In this document: positions 12,721 to 25,940 of the stretch, in pieces | How the letters are laid out: every line of letters begins with the position of its first letter | How positions within the stretch are numbered: the stretch's first letter is position 1 | Assembly: GCA_948099385.1 (NCBI GenBank) | Contig: CANUEZ040000165.1 | Span: 3,546,501-3,610,500 of the forward strand | Source of the DNA: Fasciola hepatica | Taxonomy: Eukaryota > Platyhelminthes > Trematoda > Plagiorchiida > Fasciolidae | Direction of reading: 5' to 3' | DNA length: 64,000 bases | Position numbers and translations under genes: made by a program | Notes under the pieces: generated by a model | Told to the model about the DNA's origin: nothing | The model's database searches: none | Seen by the model: only the letters and a program-made list of their open reading frames with translations

Positions 12721-13210
12721 CATTAACAATAAGTGCACCCAACCACCTACTCAGGTTTATTGGATTACCTTTTGGCCTTGAGTGTGCACCTGGCATATTT
12801 CAGAAAATTATGGGCATCATGTTTGTGGGACTGCCTTGCAATTCAGCTTACATGGATGACATTATCATCGTTAGCACAAATATTCTTAGGCCTTTGCATC
12901 ATCCGAGCAGGTTAGTAAATCGCAAAAATTGTTTAGCTTAAAAGTTCGCTCAGAAAAATGTTCTTCTTTTTTTACTAACTTTTGTAAGTATTTGGGTTTT
13001 GCTGTTGATGCAACTGATAGAAATCCAGACCCAGAAAAGATAAAGCCCATTCGTGATAAGCCAACAATTCATGACATTCATACACTTGAAGCATTTTTAG
13101 GCACGGTCAATTATTATAATCAGTTTGTGCCAGACCCACACTTCTTTCGTGCTCCTTTAAAAACTACTTTGACCTTCCAGTCAGTGGAAGTAGGCATAAG
13201 ACGGCCATCA
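12721..13210 (+). pseudogene. Gypsy reverse transcriptase, palm and connection piece with YMDD box
   Basis: In one frame 12740-12900 reads through LPFGLECAPGIFQKIM and then AYMDDIIIVSTNIL. These are the two hallmark reverse transcriptase motifs of Gypsy elements, with the YMDD catalytic box at 12849-12860. The next part, 12929-13213, keeps KYLGFAVDATDRNPDPEKI and a FLGTVNYYNQFVP segment, which mark the thumb and the start of the RNase H connection. Frame changes separate the parts, so the gene is broken, but the catalytic box itself is intact. Confidence 0.8.
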
Positions 13211-13539
13211 TAGTTTTGAGCCATTTGAAAAGATTTTGTCATCTCCTTTACAGTTTACACTTGGTCCTTGCTTCTATCGACACGGAGAAAGAGATTCAAC
13301 AGGTGCTCGTAGATGCTATCCAATAACTAACAACAGTAAAGGCTGACACGATCAAGAAAGCCACTGATAATGGCAACTCCATGAATGAAATCAAGAGCTG
13401 CGTAAAGCGTGAGTAACCAAAAGAAACCACTGAATCTTAGATTCGTGAGATCTTCTTACGACGCAATTCGTTATCAGTCAGAGATGACGGCCTTCTTTTC
13501 CGAGAATGAATACTTATACCGAAATCACTGAGGTTTGCT

Positions 13540-14520
13540 ATCTTGAAACAGTTTCATAAGGCACGTCGAAGGCTAAACAAGATAAAATCCATGATGGGCC
13601 AAAACATCCAGCAATTGATCAGAAAATGCAGTCAGTGAGCAGACATTTTAAAATCAACACCACCAGTTGAGCCAAAATCACGGCCACTAACACCGAAACC
13701 ATGGAACCGCGTTCATAACCGTTTTGTTGGACGGATTCGTGATATCTACCTCCTACTTTTGGTGGATTCTTCATCGAGGTAGTCAGAAGTCGGTATCATA
13801 CAACGGTCTACTAGCCAGGCGACGATTTGTTACCTTGGAAGCCCATTCTGCAGATCAGGTTTTCTGGGCCCCACTCGTTTCAGATAATGGTGATCAATTT
13901 TTATCCGCTGAATTTGCCAAATTTCGTTTGATGAAAGGCATCGTACACGTATGAACTCCTCCATGCCACCCCCTACAAATGGTCAAGTAGAACTGCCTGC
14001 TGATGTCAAAAATACCTTACCAAAAGCCCAAGTGAGCAGCAGTCGGACAACCTTAAGCCACTTTATTAATTATTGAACCACTCCGAATAGAAAAGTTCCA
14101 ACGGTGTATCGCGTAAAGAATTCTTGACTGGGTGGAACATACGGACCAAATACGGAAAACTTCTTCCTAAATCGCCAGCACAACATCAACAGTTACGGAA
14201 AACGGGGAAGTTTAATCACAAAGATCTTAGGGTGAATTCAGTGTGGGCAACAATTTTTATGTAAAACATTTCAGACAATGTCATCCTAAGTGGACTTCGG
14301 GGAAGGTAACAGGAAAAAGAAGACAAGTTGTTTACAAGCTTCAAGTGGGAACAGAATAGTGGATCAGGCACATCAGTCGGCTTCTAAACAAATACAGTCA
14401 AAAAGGAGTTGCTGAACACGAAGCCGATGATCACCCACTCTCACGGTTAGACGATACTCATTTCTTCTTGGTTGGGGTTCGAAAGATCCCTGGACCAGTC
14501 GGCTGGAGACACTGGAAGAT
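13540..14520 (+). pseudogene. Gypsy integrase and C-terminal remnant
   Basis: The region 13724-13954 contains a core-like order: a segment near the first catalytic position (VLLDGFVISTSY), then VSDNGDQFLSAEFAKF at about 13880-13930. The latter matches the second catalytic aspartate context (SDNG--F-S--F--F) of retroviral-type integrases. After a stop at 13952 the expected TPPCHP-type motif follows in another frame (about 13950-13975). Farther on, GEFSVGNNFYVKHF-like and ISRLLNKYS-like segments at about 14230-14400 match the C-terminal GxxVW and HxSRLK-type regions. The catalytic triad is incomplete and the frame is interrupted repeatedly. Confidence 0.65.
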
Positions 14521-14879
14521 ATAGCACCCAACGGTGAACACTAGAGATTGTGTTGTCACTTTCTGTCAAATCAGAATGGTTGATCAATGTGTTTTTGTAC
14601 AGTTACAGTGTATACCCGCGTGTTTAATACTACAACATTCTTTTATTTTCCCACACATTTGAGTCCACTCTCGGTCTATTTTGTATATTCATTCTTTCTA
14701 TTTCTACGAGTAACAGGGTGAGATAGACAGTGGTCAGCGGAGCTTGCCCTGTAGTTTAAAGCCGTGCTATGATGAAGGTAATGATTTGGTTTTCCAAGAC
14801 AGTTAAAGTGCCCGAACCAGTCGCTTGAGTGCACATATCTAGTTTGGCGATCACTTTTCACGGATCAGTGCGCCGTGAT

Positions 14880-15030
14880 CAATGACATACCGTTCAAAGT
14901 AAGGAATGACCCCTGAAAGCCAGTTATCAGTGGCCGAGTCGCCATCATTAAGCAATAAAAGAAGAAGGCCGTCTCACATCACACCATTCCGCTGCACACC
15001 ACCGCACGCTACTACTTCATAATAAACAGT
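14880..15030 (+). repeat. Isolated PLE 3' tail
   Basis: The segment AATGACCCCTGAAAGCCAG, TTATCAGTGGCCGAG and CGCCATCA parallels the PLE 3' tail at 53540-53590 (AATAACCCCTGAAAACCCA, TTATCAGCGGTCGATT, AGCATCA). Both are followed by an ACATCAC...CACACCAC stretch. No nuclease-coding sequence precedes it here, so only the last 150 bases of an element remain. Confidence 0.55.
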
Positions 15031-15745
15031 AAGTCGAGGAATCAACGGAAAACTGTTCTCTCACCAATTCTTTCTAATATGACTAGGGGAACTGACGGAT
15101 GTTTGAATGTGGTTCCTGTGTATATGCGTCGAAGTGATCGTAATCCATAGGACATAGTACAACAAGTGTTATTCCGTTTGTGAACAGAGGTCCGGTGTTA
15201 ATTTTCTTATTCCGATAGCATCCTTAGTAGTATGTGTGCCTCTTCTCGTCTGTTTCGATCGGCATTGGGGTGCCTGGTGAAGTATCATAAATAATTTACT
15301 GGGATCTACTCGATGACCGCTATCAGCTTAGTGACCAAGAATAATGCTTGAAATCATTCCTGATCCACCTTGACTTAGCTAACACCCGCAGTGCTCTTCC
15401 GTGCATAGAGACAATTGCCGTGCCGTACCACCGACGCATATTGCATCACAAAGGCATCGGTGTAAATAAAAAAAAATAGAAGTGGTCTCCATTGGTAATT
15501 TCTAGCTGTCTTGTTTTTTTTATCAAGGATGAAACTTTAAAAAGAACAACTTAATAGGGCGGTGATAAGTGTGACCGCGGAGGATTATTGACGTGAAGGT
15601 GCCCCTATAACACGCACACACACGTACACACCACAGTCAAACATGTGACAATCCAATGCCGTCATCTGACCTCCGGAACTTAAAAGATCTGCCACATATA
15701 TCAATGAGACGGCCCAGTGATCGTGTTCTCTCCAGTCCACATCAC

Positions 15746-15746
<1 letters not shown>

Positions 15747-15804
<58 letters not shown>

Positions 15805-15823
15805 TATTGATATATTGATATAT
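15747..15823. repeat. (AT)n microsatellite
   Basis: About 25 uninterrupted AT units followed by degenerate ATATTG units. It is AT-rich simple sequence with no coding meaning. Confidence 0.95.
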
Positions 15824-16152
15824 CAGTTTTATGTTATAAGTTGTCACCATCTCTCGGAAAACTGTTTCTTCGTCCCGTCAGCAAACTTCTGAGAGAAATA
15901 ATCATGAAAAATCCTAGCAGTGATTACAGACTCATCGAGTTAATATTATTGTAAACTATGTTCTATTTCTACTTTCGAAAATATTTTAGTAATAATATAT
16001 TCAGACCATGCACACTTACTAATTACTCGGGTTGTACTACTATTGACACGGTCTTCAATGCGTGAAAACAGCATGTACCAAACGGAAATTGGTATATTAA
16101 CAAATAATTCACCAGAAAGATGGCTGTTTGTTCACACCTGAGGGAACGAAAT

Positions 16153-16443
16153 TCAAAGATGAATGATTGCTTTCTTTTTCATTTTCCCCATGGACCTGCT
16201 CTCGTCAGTGGGTGTTGTTGCCTTGGTAATACCCTCATTTTCCAGTCCAGTTATATGCCCAATATTTTCTCCTTCTCGTTCATCTTGTTTCAACGGAAAA
16301 TGAAAACCATTCAGGTAACCATGAAAATGAACTCTAAAAACAATGGCCTTGTTAGAGCTGAAGTAGCATCGTGGGTCGCCAGTGTCAGCAACAGTTTGCT
16401 TAGCAGAACTGCCATCAGCTGGTGTGGAGTGGCCATTTGACAT
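16153..16443 (-). CDS. Possible terminal exon or small hypothetical protein
   Basis: Not recognised. An open minus-strand frame of 97 codons starts at an ATG at 16443 and ends at a stop at 16153. It is hydrophilic, with a GHSTPADGSSAKQTVADTGD stretch and a basic C terminus (GKMKKKAII). The ATG is directly preceded by CAATAG, a weak acceptor-like AG. The sequence is more GC-balanced than its surroundings, which hints at coding, but no domain, partner exon or promoter was found. The opposite strand also has an open frame of similar size, so chance is possible. Confidence 0.25.
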   Translation of the reverse strand: MSNGHSTPADGSSAKQTVADTGDPRCYFSSNKAIVFRVHFHGYLNGFHFPLKQDEREGENIGHITGLENEGITKATTPTDESRSMGKMKKKAIIHL

Positions 16444-16599
16444 GCTATTGTTTCCCCACCAGACCAGTAGATGTACCCAGGGTGACAAAAGTTTCCTCAG
16501 TGAATTCTATTCTTTGTTACGCTCAGTGTCAACAGCTCATTGCAGGAGAAAGCCAGTTAAAGTAAATTATTTCATCTCAGCACACTTTTGAAATACTGC

Positions 16600-18290
16600 C
16601 CCCTTTTTGAAAAGAATCAAAATGATTCAGTGGATCATATTACAAATGCCAGCTTTCAGATCCTGGCCGACGTGAGTATATCACTGAGAATTATTACCAA
16701 AAACGTTCCTAGCGTTTTATGCGTAAAATCCCAATAATTGTGCGTTTACAGTCTGTATACTGTGCTAAGTACGGAGTCTACATCCGAATGGGTAGTAATT
16801 ACCATGTGTCTTTTATTCAGTGAACGATTCCCTTAAATGAAGAATCCCGTGGAAACTCATGTTGTAAAAGAGCAGGATTATAAAGCCACATGAAAAAGTA
16901 CTGCACTGGATAGCGTCAAACGTGGACGACAAACCGGGCGGGTTACTTTGAAGCAGTTCAGCTGTGCAGAACACCGGCATAAAGAAAATTCTTCAAAGTC
17001 CGGAGCTCTAAAAAATGAAAAAACCGGAACGATAGAACCAACGCAGCAGTAACTGTGAGCATAAGAGCTTTCTCATCCACGGGTGGTTCTTTGTCAAAGG
17101 AAACCGTAATTTACCGGTGGCTATCTACTGATACACGGATGCAATACCCGCTTCACCACCATATACCAAATGGATGGGGAAAAAATTCAATAGAATTGTT
17201 GCCAATTTTAGACAAAAGGTGTCATGAAAAACCCCTTTTCTCTAGCAGCCTGATACAGCGCATTTAACGTCTCTCACACAAGGTGAATTAAATTCTTCGC
17301 TTATTGAGTTCGAGGCGGAGAAAGTTTCAAGAGCATGAAAAATGCGATATTTTATACTTTTATATCTGTATGCTAGTCGCTGTGAAAAAGGAAATCATCA
17401 TAAGGTTTATCATTACTTTTTTCACTTTACTAGTAAGTATTGGGCCGTATGCACAGACTACATTTCCAGCTACTTGTTTCACTTTTGTTGTGTTTTTTTT
17501 GTTTCCTACTGACTATTATGAGAGTGAAATGCATTTGTAAAATAATATTTGCTATTGTAGATTTTACTTACGATAAACATTTTTCTAACTATTTCCTTCC
17601 TCATTTGCGGTATGGAATCTATGATAGAGCCAACACCGTGTACCAATTTATCACTTAAGTGGATCGATACGTGAGTAGAAGCGGTGAATGAACCAAATTA
17701 AAATGTTGTTAGTTAAAACCCTAGGATGGAATTGGTCATATTGGTAACGGGCATGAGAATGTGTTTATAATGTAGCCTATAAGTTCAGATCTGTGGTTTG
17801 GACTCCATTGGATCCTTTCATTGTATCCTTTGGTTCCCAACAGACCAAGTGCAAACGTTTGTGTGATATTTTCCTATTCATTATTTTAATTGTTTTACGT
17901 AGCTTTGATTCAACTTTTGAACGATTATCGTAGCCATAGCAATGCTGTCTGTTGATACATTTCATTGGCTTGATTTTCCAATTTGTAACCAACGTGTTCA
18001 TTGTTGTCCTCGTTGATCTCTTCAGTCGCTCACCTGAGCCAGTCAGCAGAATTCGGCTGCATTGACTCCAAACGAAGAACAGTTGGCCTTGTGAACCAAG
18101 TGAAGTTTTCTACATTCGAAAGTATACTGTAACGGGAAATTGGTACATTGTGTGAAATTCCCACGCAGTTTCCTTTTCTCACTCAAGTGACCCTAATCAG
18201 CTTGTTACCCGGCCCTTCCCAACCGATTCAACTTACACGTCTTCCTATGAGTGCACTTCTACGGTAGACCAATTTTCCATCGCGGTCAAT
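16600..18290. other. No recognisable gene
   Basis: Short open frames at 17055-17267 and 17304-17540 show no family motif. No repeat or RNA was recognised. Confidence 0.5.
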
Positions 18291-18299
18291 CCATGGGCC

Positions 18300-18810
18300 T
18301 AAGACCTCCAAGTTTTGTGCGTCATAGGTGCCCGACCTTGTGTGTCATGTTTGCATCCGTTCTTTGTTCGCTTTCTCACTTGCTCCGCACAAGTGACCTT
18401 TGTACTTTCCTTCCATGCTAGAGATCACACCACGCCTGCGTGAGAGTTTAGGTCAAGCATGAGTGTGATTCTCTTGGTCTTTGTCTGATCCAATTTCATG
18501 GTCATACCTGTCCCCCTGTCTCTTGTACGCTTACCACTCTTTCCCTGATTGGTCGATTGTTCTTCCTATAAAAAAAGGAATTTCACCCTACTCCAATGAC
18601 TCTGTCCTGTATTGCTCGGCATAAGTTCCCCAACAGACCCTTCAGACGGTTTGGGGTATATTCTCGGACCCTTGTGACTGGATTGCCCCATAAATTGAGG
18701 TATTTTGCCTGTAATTGCTATGATTGTTTTCTGAAGTACACGTAGTTCACCGACTCGCCTTATTCGATTTGGGTTTCGGGTTCGTGTTCTACGAGTCACT
18801 CATTCACTGG
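18300..18810 (+). repeat. LTR-like repeat, copy 2 (diverged)
   Basis: The 3' half follows the same order as copy 1: GATTGGTCGATTGTTC, a TATAAAA element at 18570, ATAAATTGAGGTATTTTGCC, TGTAATTGCTATGATTGTTT, and a final CGAGTCACTCATTCACT. The 5' half (ACCTTGTGTGTCATGTTTGC and onward) is only weakly alignable. The TATA-like element about 240 bases before the end is consistent with an LTR promoter. Confidence 0.5.
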
Positions 18811-21800
18811 ACAGCGGTTCACTTACGTATACGGTTTTACAGTTAAGCCAATGGATGGTCATCTCACAGCCGTTGATAGTCAGCAATATGCTACACGTAG
18901 ATTTCATGTGCAGAGTCTCTATTCAGTCAAGGTCCCTGTGCTCGAACAACTCACAAACTATCTAGCTTATGGTATTCAGCTGCTTGCTAGGTATGCCCAC
19001 AATATTTTCGAATACCTAAGTGCGTGTTTATGTGTGACCAAATTTGGAACTTCTTAGGAATTATAAAGAATCAGTCACCACAGTGACAGTCACGGAACTT
19101 TTGGCCCTCGAACAGTTTCCCATTAGAGATTGGTTAAAAATAACAGTTCTCCTTAGAAATTTTATCAGTTCTTCTCATCGTGTACAATAACTGGCAAGGC
19201 GACAAAACCAAATTCATTTCAAATGACTGCATTTACTCTGTACCCGTGGTAGCCATTTCATTTCATTGGTTATTATCCCAATGAGTAACTCTGACTCGTT
19301 CAGTGGAAAAATGACAGTAACTAAGACGCTCTTGTGGATGGACAGATCATACTATATGTCTGGCTATGAAAAATGACGAAATTTTTAATGCAAAACATTC
19401 ATTCTAGCCACAGCATCCACAAACTCTACCTATATAACTATAGACAATAATGTACAAAAAAAATTCTCAAGGTGAACTTAACTGAATATCGATATACTCA
19501 AAGTGCAGTCTGTGTAACCTCTATTTCTAATTCACGAATAAGAAAACTATCTTCTCCAAAATGGTTCTTGATTTTCCTCCTTATTTCTATGGTAAGTCTT
19601 GCTGGTATTTCTTGCTGACTGTATAGGTGTGCAATCAAGTCAGAAGCAACTGGTCTGTTTGAAAACCACCAATTTCTTTATCTCTAGACAAAACAACATT
19701 TCATGAGTGAGTGAATGGTTTTTGTGTGAACGACGGCTTCCAAAAGGTACTGACGTTAGCTATCTCACAATAAACGAAAGATTTACCGGCTGAGTACGGG
19801 GGAGACAAGTGATCCGGAAATCGCACAAAAGACGCGCTAGTAATATTTGCTTACCTTAGATTTATACACTTAGTGTTCACAATAATTGTGCGTTAGTATT
19901 GAGGAGGCCTTATTTAGAGCGTGCGTAACTGCCTTAGAAAACTGACACACGCAAAATCCATTTCATAACCCGCTTTTGGTCACTGAGTCCGTTGTAGACG
20001 GAAGGATACAAACTAATACCAAATGTTTCTCAACAGGTCCCAACACACGTTTGTGTCTTTCATTTGATCCATAAGCTGTAACAGTCCAAAAAAACTTGAT
20101 ACTCTGGTTTTACCATATGAAGTATTTTCGTCGTATCCTCCAAAGAAAGTACTGGCATTTGTATTACGGAATTCCAAAAATCAGACTTAGAGGACAAATA
20201 TATCTAAAACTGTTGTGAAAAGTACTTATGCACACATCTGTCACATACTGCGTAACCCGCTTCAGACGTGTGTTGATACAATGCATATACTATTGACAGA
20301 ACATCTAAAAGAGTGAACAGAAGGTGTGTATTTCGAAACACACATTTCGAGATTGACTATTATCGAGATCACACGAGTGAACTCGGTAATGAAATGGCAT
20401 CCTGAACTTTGTCAGCACCGGGGCTTCGTGCCTGAGGATATTTATGTGACGATAGTTTTGAACAAGATATTTTGTAGAATTTGATGGCCATATTGTTCCA
20501 AACGGTAACAGTCTGCCTCATCGAGTTGAGAAGTCAGAATAGTAGGTTTGCTGATTGTATCCTAGACCTTTACTCTGAAGCTGTCCGCGTTTGTACTGCT
20601 GTCAGCGTGACTTTTATTTATTAGGATAAATAATCTGTCAGAATAAGACAAGATCGAAGTGAGCGATAAGCAATGAAAGCGAAAGTTGGTTCAGCCCAAG
20701 TGATTTAACATTTAGTCCCTAGCTCATTCTTATTTGCTAACATCACTTGTTATTCACCCAAATTTCGTCTAAATTTCATTGGTTATTCATTGGACACGGA
20801 CTGCAGAATACACGTGCGAAGATGCCGCGAGATGTTTGCGAATGCTTTGTACCAACCTAAGTTTCGGACTCCTCTATTCAAATGTGCGCTTTGCAAAAAA
20901 GGAACGTCTAGACAGTTTCGAAAGACAAACACAGGCATCGTAGTTATTGAGTGCTGTAAGATTAGTTCTGTGGGGAATGGTCGTGAATAATTATTTTAGC
21001 ACGAACATACCGTAATCCAGAAGTGCTTCTGGGCCCATGTACACGTATAGATATTCCAAAATCTTGAGGGCAAAATATCATCAATATGCCAAATCCCTGT
21101 GCTGATGAATAGCATAAGAATATTATTAGGAGGCGTTATTTCTGAAGTGAGATTCACCCCTAGGAAGAACCTATGTTAGAGCTGCAGAATCGTTGACATG
21201 ACTTCATTCTGCCCCAGCTCTTGATAACTTCAGTAAAATGTGACGACCTGAACTCTTCCTGAATCTAACCACCGCTGATTTTAAGATAATCTTGTTAGCA
21301 TTGGAGCTCCCATCAAAATATAATGGGTCCTCAAAATGTCTGAGACATTAAAACCAAGAAGTTTGCCGTAAATGAAATTCACGCATTCAATTTTGTCTGT
21401 GTAACCACCGGCAGTTATTTTAATGATATCCGCGGGTCATCTATTTGAAAGAAAATATTCTACGAGTTTGCTAACGTGTGCGCATCACTCTGAGGAAATC
21501 GTATTCACTCGCGCGAACACCGAATTGAATCCCAATGGAGCCAATATAACCAAACATTTTCTGTGAATTTCCGCACTTCGGAGCCATCAGCTGTTCGCAA
21601 ACCAAAAGAATGAGAACTTCAAGATAACATCCGTCGGTTCTAAAAAGAGAAAATGGAATAGCATCTGCTTCAATCTTGTTAGGGAAACAAGTGCTATCAA
21701 ATATCCAAAGTCATCGCAGTTTCCATGTGGTAATATGTACAATATATTTTTCCATGTTCTGATAGGAATGACAGCCAAGTACCCAGGTTCTTGGCCGAAA

Positions 21801-24639
21801 CGGGTTCAAGATAATAATTTCACGATGGGCAGTGTGGCAATCAGCATCACTCATCTTTGATGCCATTGACCGGAAAAATCATCAAAGCCCTTCCATTTGC
21901 CGATATCGTCAATGCTTCCGGACACAACGGACTCCTTTCCGTTATTCTGACATCGTATCTTGCGATTTGGACAACGTACTCTCATTATTATTTGATTATT
22001 ATCTGTCAGAAGGCAAAACGACTGACTCGGCATAAAATTCGCTTGCATCTAATATCGAAAGTTAAAGTAAGGCTTTTTCTAGTCGCATTCCTTCCACTCT
22101 TATTCCAGAGTTTTGATTGGATTTTCATTTACGATCTCAAGTCCGTGAAGAACGCTGCAGATTGATATCGGCTTAGCTACTGAAAACGAAGTCCTACTAG
22201 GGGTGCCGTCAGCGGTTCCATACAGCCCATTGCCTCGTCGAATAATCAAATGAGAAAACACTCGAATATACACTTCCTGGCTTACAAAATTCCTCTCAAA
22301 GCAGTCATAAATGAGCAACAATAGGGTTTTTAGATCAACCAACAAATTCCTCGATGCTTTCCGCCAACGGTTTATCAGCTGATTTTGTCACAAAATTTGT
22401 CCGTATTTCAGCTAGACCCTCACTTTTCAATACAGAACAATCTTTTCGGCATTAAACTGACTACAGTGATGACCCTCCACATTCCCGGCTAAATTTTAAA
22501 TCAACTCTGTTAAGAGGCCAAACTTGGTAATGAAACGGAGCACACTTTCATGAGCACACCTGAACAGCACTGATGTCCACCTCTTTCCACTTGTAACACA
22601 TCAGTCTGCAGTCTCACAATAAATCTACGATTTCAAGGAGAATAAGAGACTCTTTTCTACATTAACCACTTCAAATCCGTCACCATCTGTGATATTATGT
22701 ATTAAAGGACCGAAATCTTCGTTGCTTTGTCTTTTTAATAACCATTTAATTCCTGTTGCTTCGTGAGCAAAAGGAACCTTGAGACTGAATTTCATTTCGC
22801 ACTTCAAACTAAGCCGTATCTCTCAAACACAATACGAAATTGTAGTGATTCGAGGAAACCTACATGGACTAATCAGTGTTTATTTGTACACTCCAGTCAA
22901 CATTCATCCCATTCCGCGCACAAAAACACGCCATGCACGTATGACTCTTCTAAGTGCAACCACGGATACTGATTGTTGCAGTACGTAGGTCTCGGGTCCA
23001 CCAATCACATTGCTCACGAAGCAGTGCTTCTGTACATATGCTTTCCGTTACGTATTCCGTGCCTATATAAATGCCGTATTTTATACTCTTAGACACCAAT
23101 GCTTTTCAGTAACCATTGATGTCTTCTGATTTAATTTCAGGCTATGCGATCACTACGGCAACAAAATCTACCATGTCACACAACAGGTACAGATACGTGA
23201 GTAGAAATGCTACGAGAAACTTCACCATGAAACAGTGCCAATCGTTTTAACGGGCCGGTTCCAATATAGAACAGTAGGTGTTTCCTAATGCAACTACTCG
23301 TACACATTTCATCAGTAGCGATGCCTCTGTGGATATCTGGAATAGAAAAGCTCTAGCTAGTGCTTTGATTTTCCCCAGAAAGAAAGAAGCCCACTGTGAT
23401 CAATAAAAATCGCACAGCCAAAGAAAGATGATGGCGTTCCATTATAAAATCCACCAGAGAAGACAATCAAGAAAATTAAATGAAGCAAAGTAACGGTTTA
23501 TTCAGCATCCACGGAAATGGTTGATATAAGGAGTCAGCATGTTCTACTCGTGAAAACGTTGTTCCTTATTTATATCATTAAAACTGAAAGCCCTATATTA
23601 CCGAGAATTCAGCCCGCATACTGACCTACTCTTAAACCATTTTTCCCTCAATTTTAACCAGTTATATCCATTCTGTGCTTCACTCCTTAAAAAGGTACTG
23701 AAGACTTGTTTTACATGATTTTTAAAGCCTTGTTGAATTTTATCCTGGTGGAGATAACAAAGTTTTTGCAATTTTCACCGAAAGCTTGCTATGCCGTTCA
23801 ATAACTGTCAACGAGCAATAAAATATTTGGGGTTCATTTATATGATTCCTTTGTGAAGTACAGCAAATATATTTTTTTACAAGCATGGGATTTTCGTTTA
23901 CAGTTGCTCGGGTGTCAAACTACACAACTGCATAGAAATAGCCTTATAGTCAAGCCCAAATATTTGTAGGCCTTTCCACGGATTTTGAGGTCAGAAGATT
24001 GATACGTTAGAATATACGTTTTATTCGAGAAAACAACTTGTTGACAGTCGTTTATGTTTTAAATAATGCACTGAAATGCTTTAAAATGACTGTATCTACT
24101 GACAATCAACCAGACTGTGTTTTGGCAGTTTCTTCAACTTAGGTCTTCGACGGCATTTAATAGTCGTTTTAAAACCATATGAATTTCGAAGTAGATTTGC
24201 CATTTACCTAAACCTTTTAAATTTAGTTCAAATGGCCATAGCACTATGGACATCTGTACTTCGCCATAATCCTCCAAGAAAAGTCAGATATAAGTTCGAA
24301 CTTCTCCACTGTAATGTAAATTGTGACCGTACTTGGTCACAATTGAAAATAATAAACGAAGGCTGGCATACAAATCCATAATTTTTTTGTTTATACTGCA
24401 AGGCAACTTTGCGTAAAACGTATTGTTCAAATCTCTCTCAGTAGATCTGGATTCAGTAGGACTTTTGGTCTTCATGCACATTTTTAATGAGGGTTCAATG
24501 AGCAATTATTACAAATGGTCTCATTTTTCGAAGTAGTTGAATAACTGATTACTATAGATTGTTTCTATGGCAAATTCTTTCTTTTTCACGCGATAACAGA
24601 ATATGACTAGAGTAAAGGATTGTCGTCTCTTAATTGAGT
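18811..24639. other. Long stretch without a recognisable gene
   Basis: Open frames up to about 100 codons (21857-22165, 22100-22345, 22625-22807) have no recognised domain. Some have an isolated acceptor-like AG, such as TTTTGCCTTCTGACAG on the minus strand near 22020, but no matching donor. A TATA-like CCTATATAAATGCC at about 23061-23074 could be a promoter or LTR element, but nothing downstream supports a gene. Confidence 0.5.
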
Positions 24640-25350
24640 AGCTCGCCGGTTAACGAACTCTGATTACCAGGGCAGAGGACACAAGTTCGCTTCACTTAGT
24701 TTGCTATAAGACAAATTGTCAAACAATTGCAATAACATACCTCAACTTGTGGGGAAATCGACCGGAAAATCGAGACAATCAATAAGACTTCAAAAAGCCC
24801 AGGCAGCAATAGAGAGGAAACGCTCGAGATGCCAATGTAGGGGCAAGTCAAGTTGCTTACAAAGAAATTCCTTAATTACTGAACGCAATTTGACTAATCA
24901 ACTGTCAGAAGAGAAGTAATTGCCTGAGAGAACACATACACAAGGATGGTGATAGATAAACTGGATATCACATCATGTCTAGAATGTGGTGTGATCAAAT
25001 CAAATAGAGAGATATACGTGCCCAAGCGAAGTGGCCCAGTTAAGCAACTCAGACTATTATGAGGACTAACACAGCAGATTGAGTAAGAGCGTGAGGGCGT
25101 GAGGGCGGAAACTGTAGTGGCAACAAGTGGGCCAGTGCACAGAGGACCCAACGTTCAAGAAAGGTTGCGTATGTGATAGAATCTGTTAGGAACCAGGGTG
25201 CATTGACGAACGATACGAACAGATAATGTCGATAAGTGGACCAAGCATAGATAAAACAAAGTAACGACAGAACTATATAACCTATCGGAACTGTCATAAA
25301 AACAAGGTCTAAAGAAGATGTGACGCAATAAGAACAGACCGTAAATTATC
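24640..25350 (-). repeat. LTR-like repeat, copy 3 (minus strand, best match to copy 1)
   Basis: Read on the minus strand, it runs from about 25350 (TATCTGTTCGTATCG, CCTGGTTCCTAACAGAT) to 24640. The last 350 bases match 12370-12720 closely, including TTAAGGAATTTCTTTGTAAG, CTTGACTTGC, GGCATCTCGAGC, CTTTTTGAAGTCTTATTG and CACAAGTTGAGGTATGTTAT. The TATCTGTTCGTATCG part is shared with the copy at 34640-35250. No coding sequence is visible. It is probably a solo LTR of an element whose body is not in this window. Confidence 0.65.
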
Positions 25351-25940
25351 ACGTGAAAGTGGAGCCGAGGGGGTGATGGCCTGCGTGGAAACTAGTGGTG
25401 TAAGCCCTTGGGTAGAAATGGAACTGTTTGGTGAATGCATGATAGATAATTACTGTGTATAGCACAGGATCCGGATTGACCCAACGTAAAAGTGTTTCTA
25501 AGTATGGCAAGCCGAATTTTTCTGTCCAGCCTCAATAATTCTCTACAACTGGAGTTATTCAAATTCATGGATGCCTGCAATATTCGGCGTACTGAGCATT
25601 TCTTTTGCAAGGGCAACAACGTGCTGTGTTGTACCAGTACACTGGCACTTTACTTTTCAAAAAGCCTGACTCAGTCAATGAAGTCAATGCTTCGACCACT
25701 GATCAGAGCACGGTGACCGCATGAGACCGTGACGAACCCCCATCATTATTTTCAGTAAAGCACAGAATAATCAAACGTGAAGCTTTACAACAGACCTCAG
25801 GAATCAGAATATCGGCAGGTATACCCACAGTCAATTTTATATAAATCTGTAATTAACATATTATAAAGAAGAACGCAGGCAGTTAGATAATATGTGTACA
25901 TATTATGTGATACGCAATTCGTCATCCAAGACAAGCTTAC

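Larger units (their letters stand above)
10457..14520 (+). mobile_element. Degenerate Gypsy-type LTR retrotransposon (gag, protease, RT, integrase relics)
   Basis: The parts appear in canonical Gypsy order on the plus strand: a gag start at 10457, a zinc-knuckle and protease region at about 10880-11235, reverse transcriptase pieces at about 11440-12000 and 12720-13210, and an integrase and C-terminal region at about 13540-14520. Every part carries stops or frameshifts. An LTR-like repeat occupies 12090-12720 and splits the reverse transcriptase. No matching pair of long terminal repeats was found by eye: about 9.8-10.45 kb and 14.5-14.88 kb are the places where they should be. The layout resembles flatworm Gypsy/CsRn1-like elements. 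Family rank beyond Gypsy is inference. Confidence 0.75.

Noticed and set aside
21765..21800. Hammerhead-like GCCAAG/CTTGGC stem followed by CGAAAC
   Set aside because: The required CTGATGA before stem II is absent (GGAATGACA instead) and an extra C separates the stem from GAAA, so the core is not formed.
22625..22807. Minus-strand frame of 60 codons with even amino-acid composition
   Set aside because: No good splice sites, no domain, and a stop immediately upstream; indistinguishable from chance.
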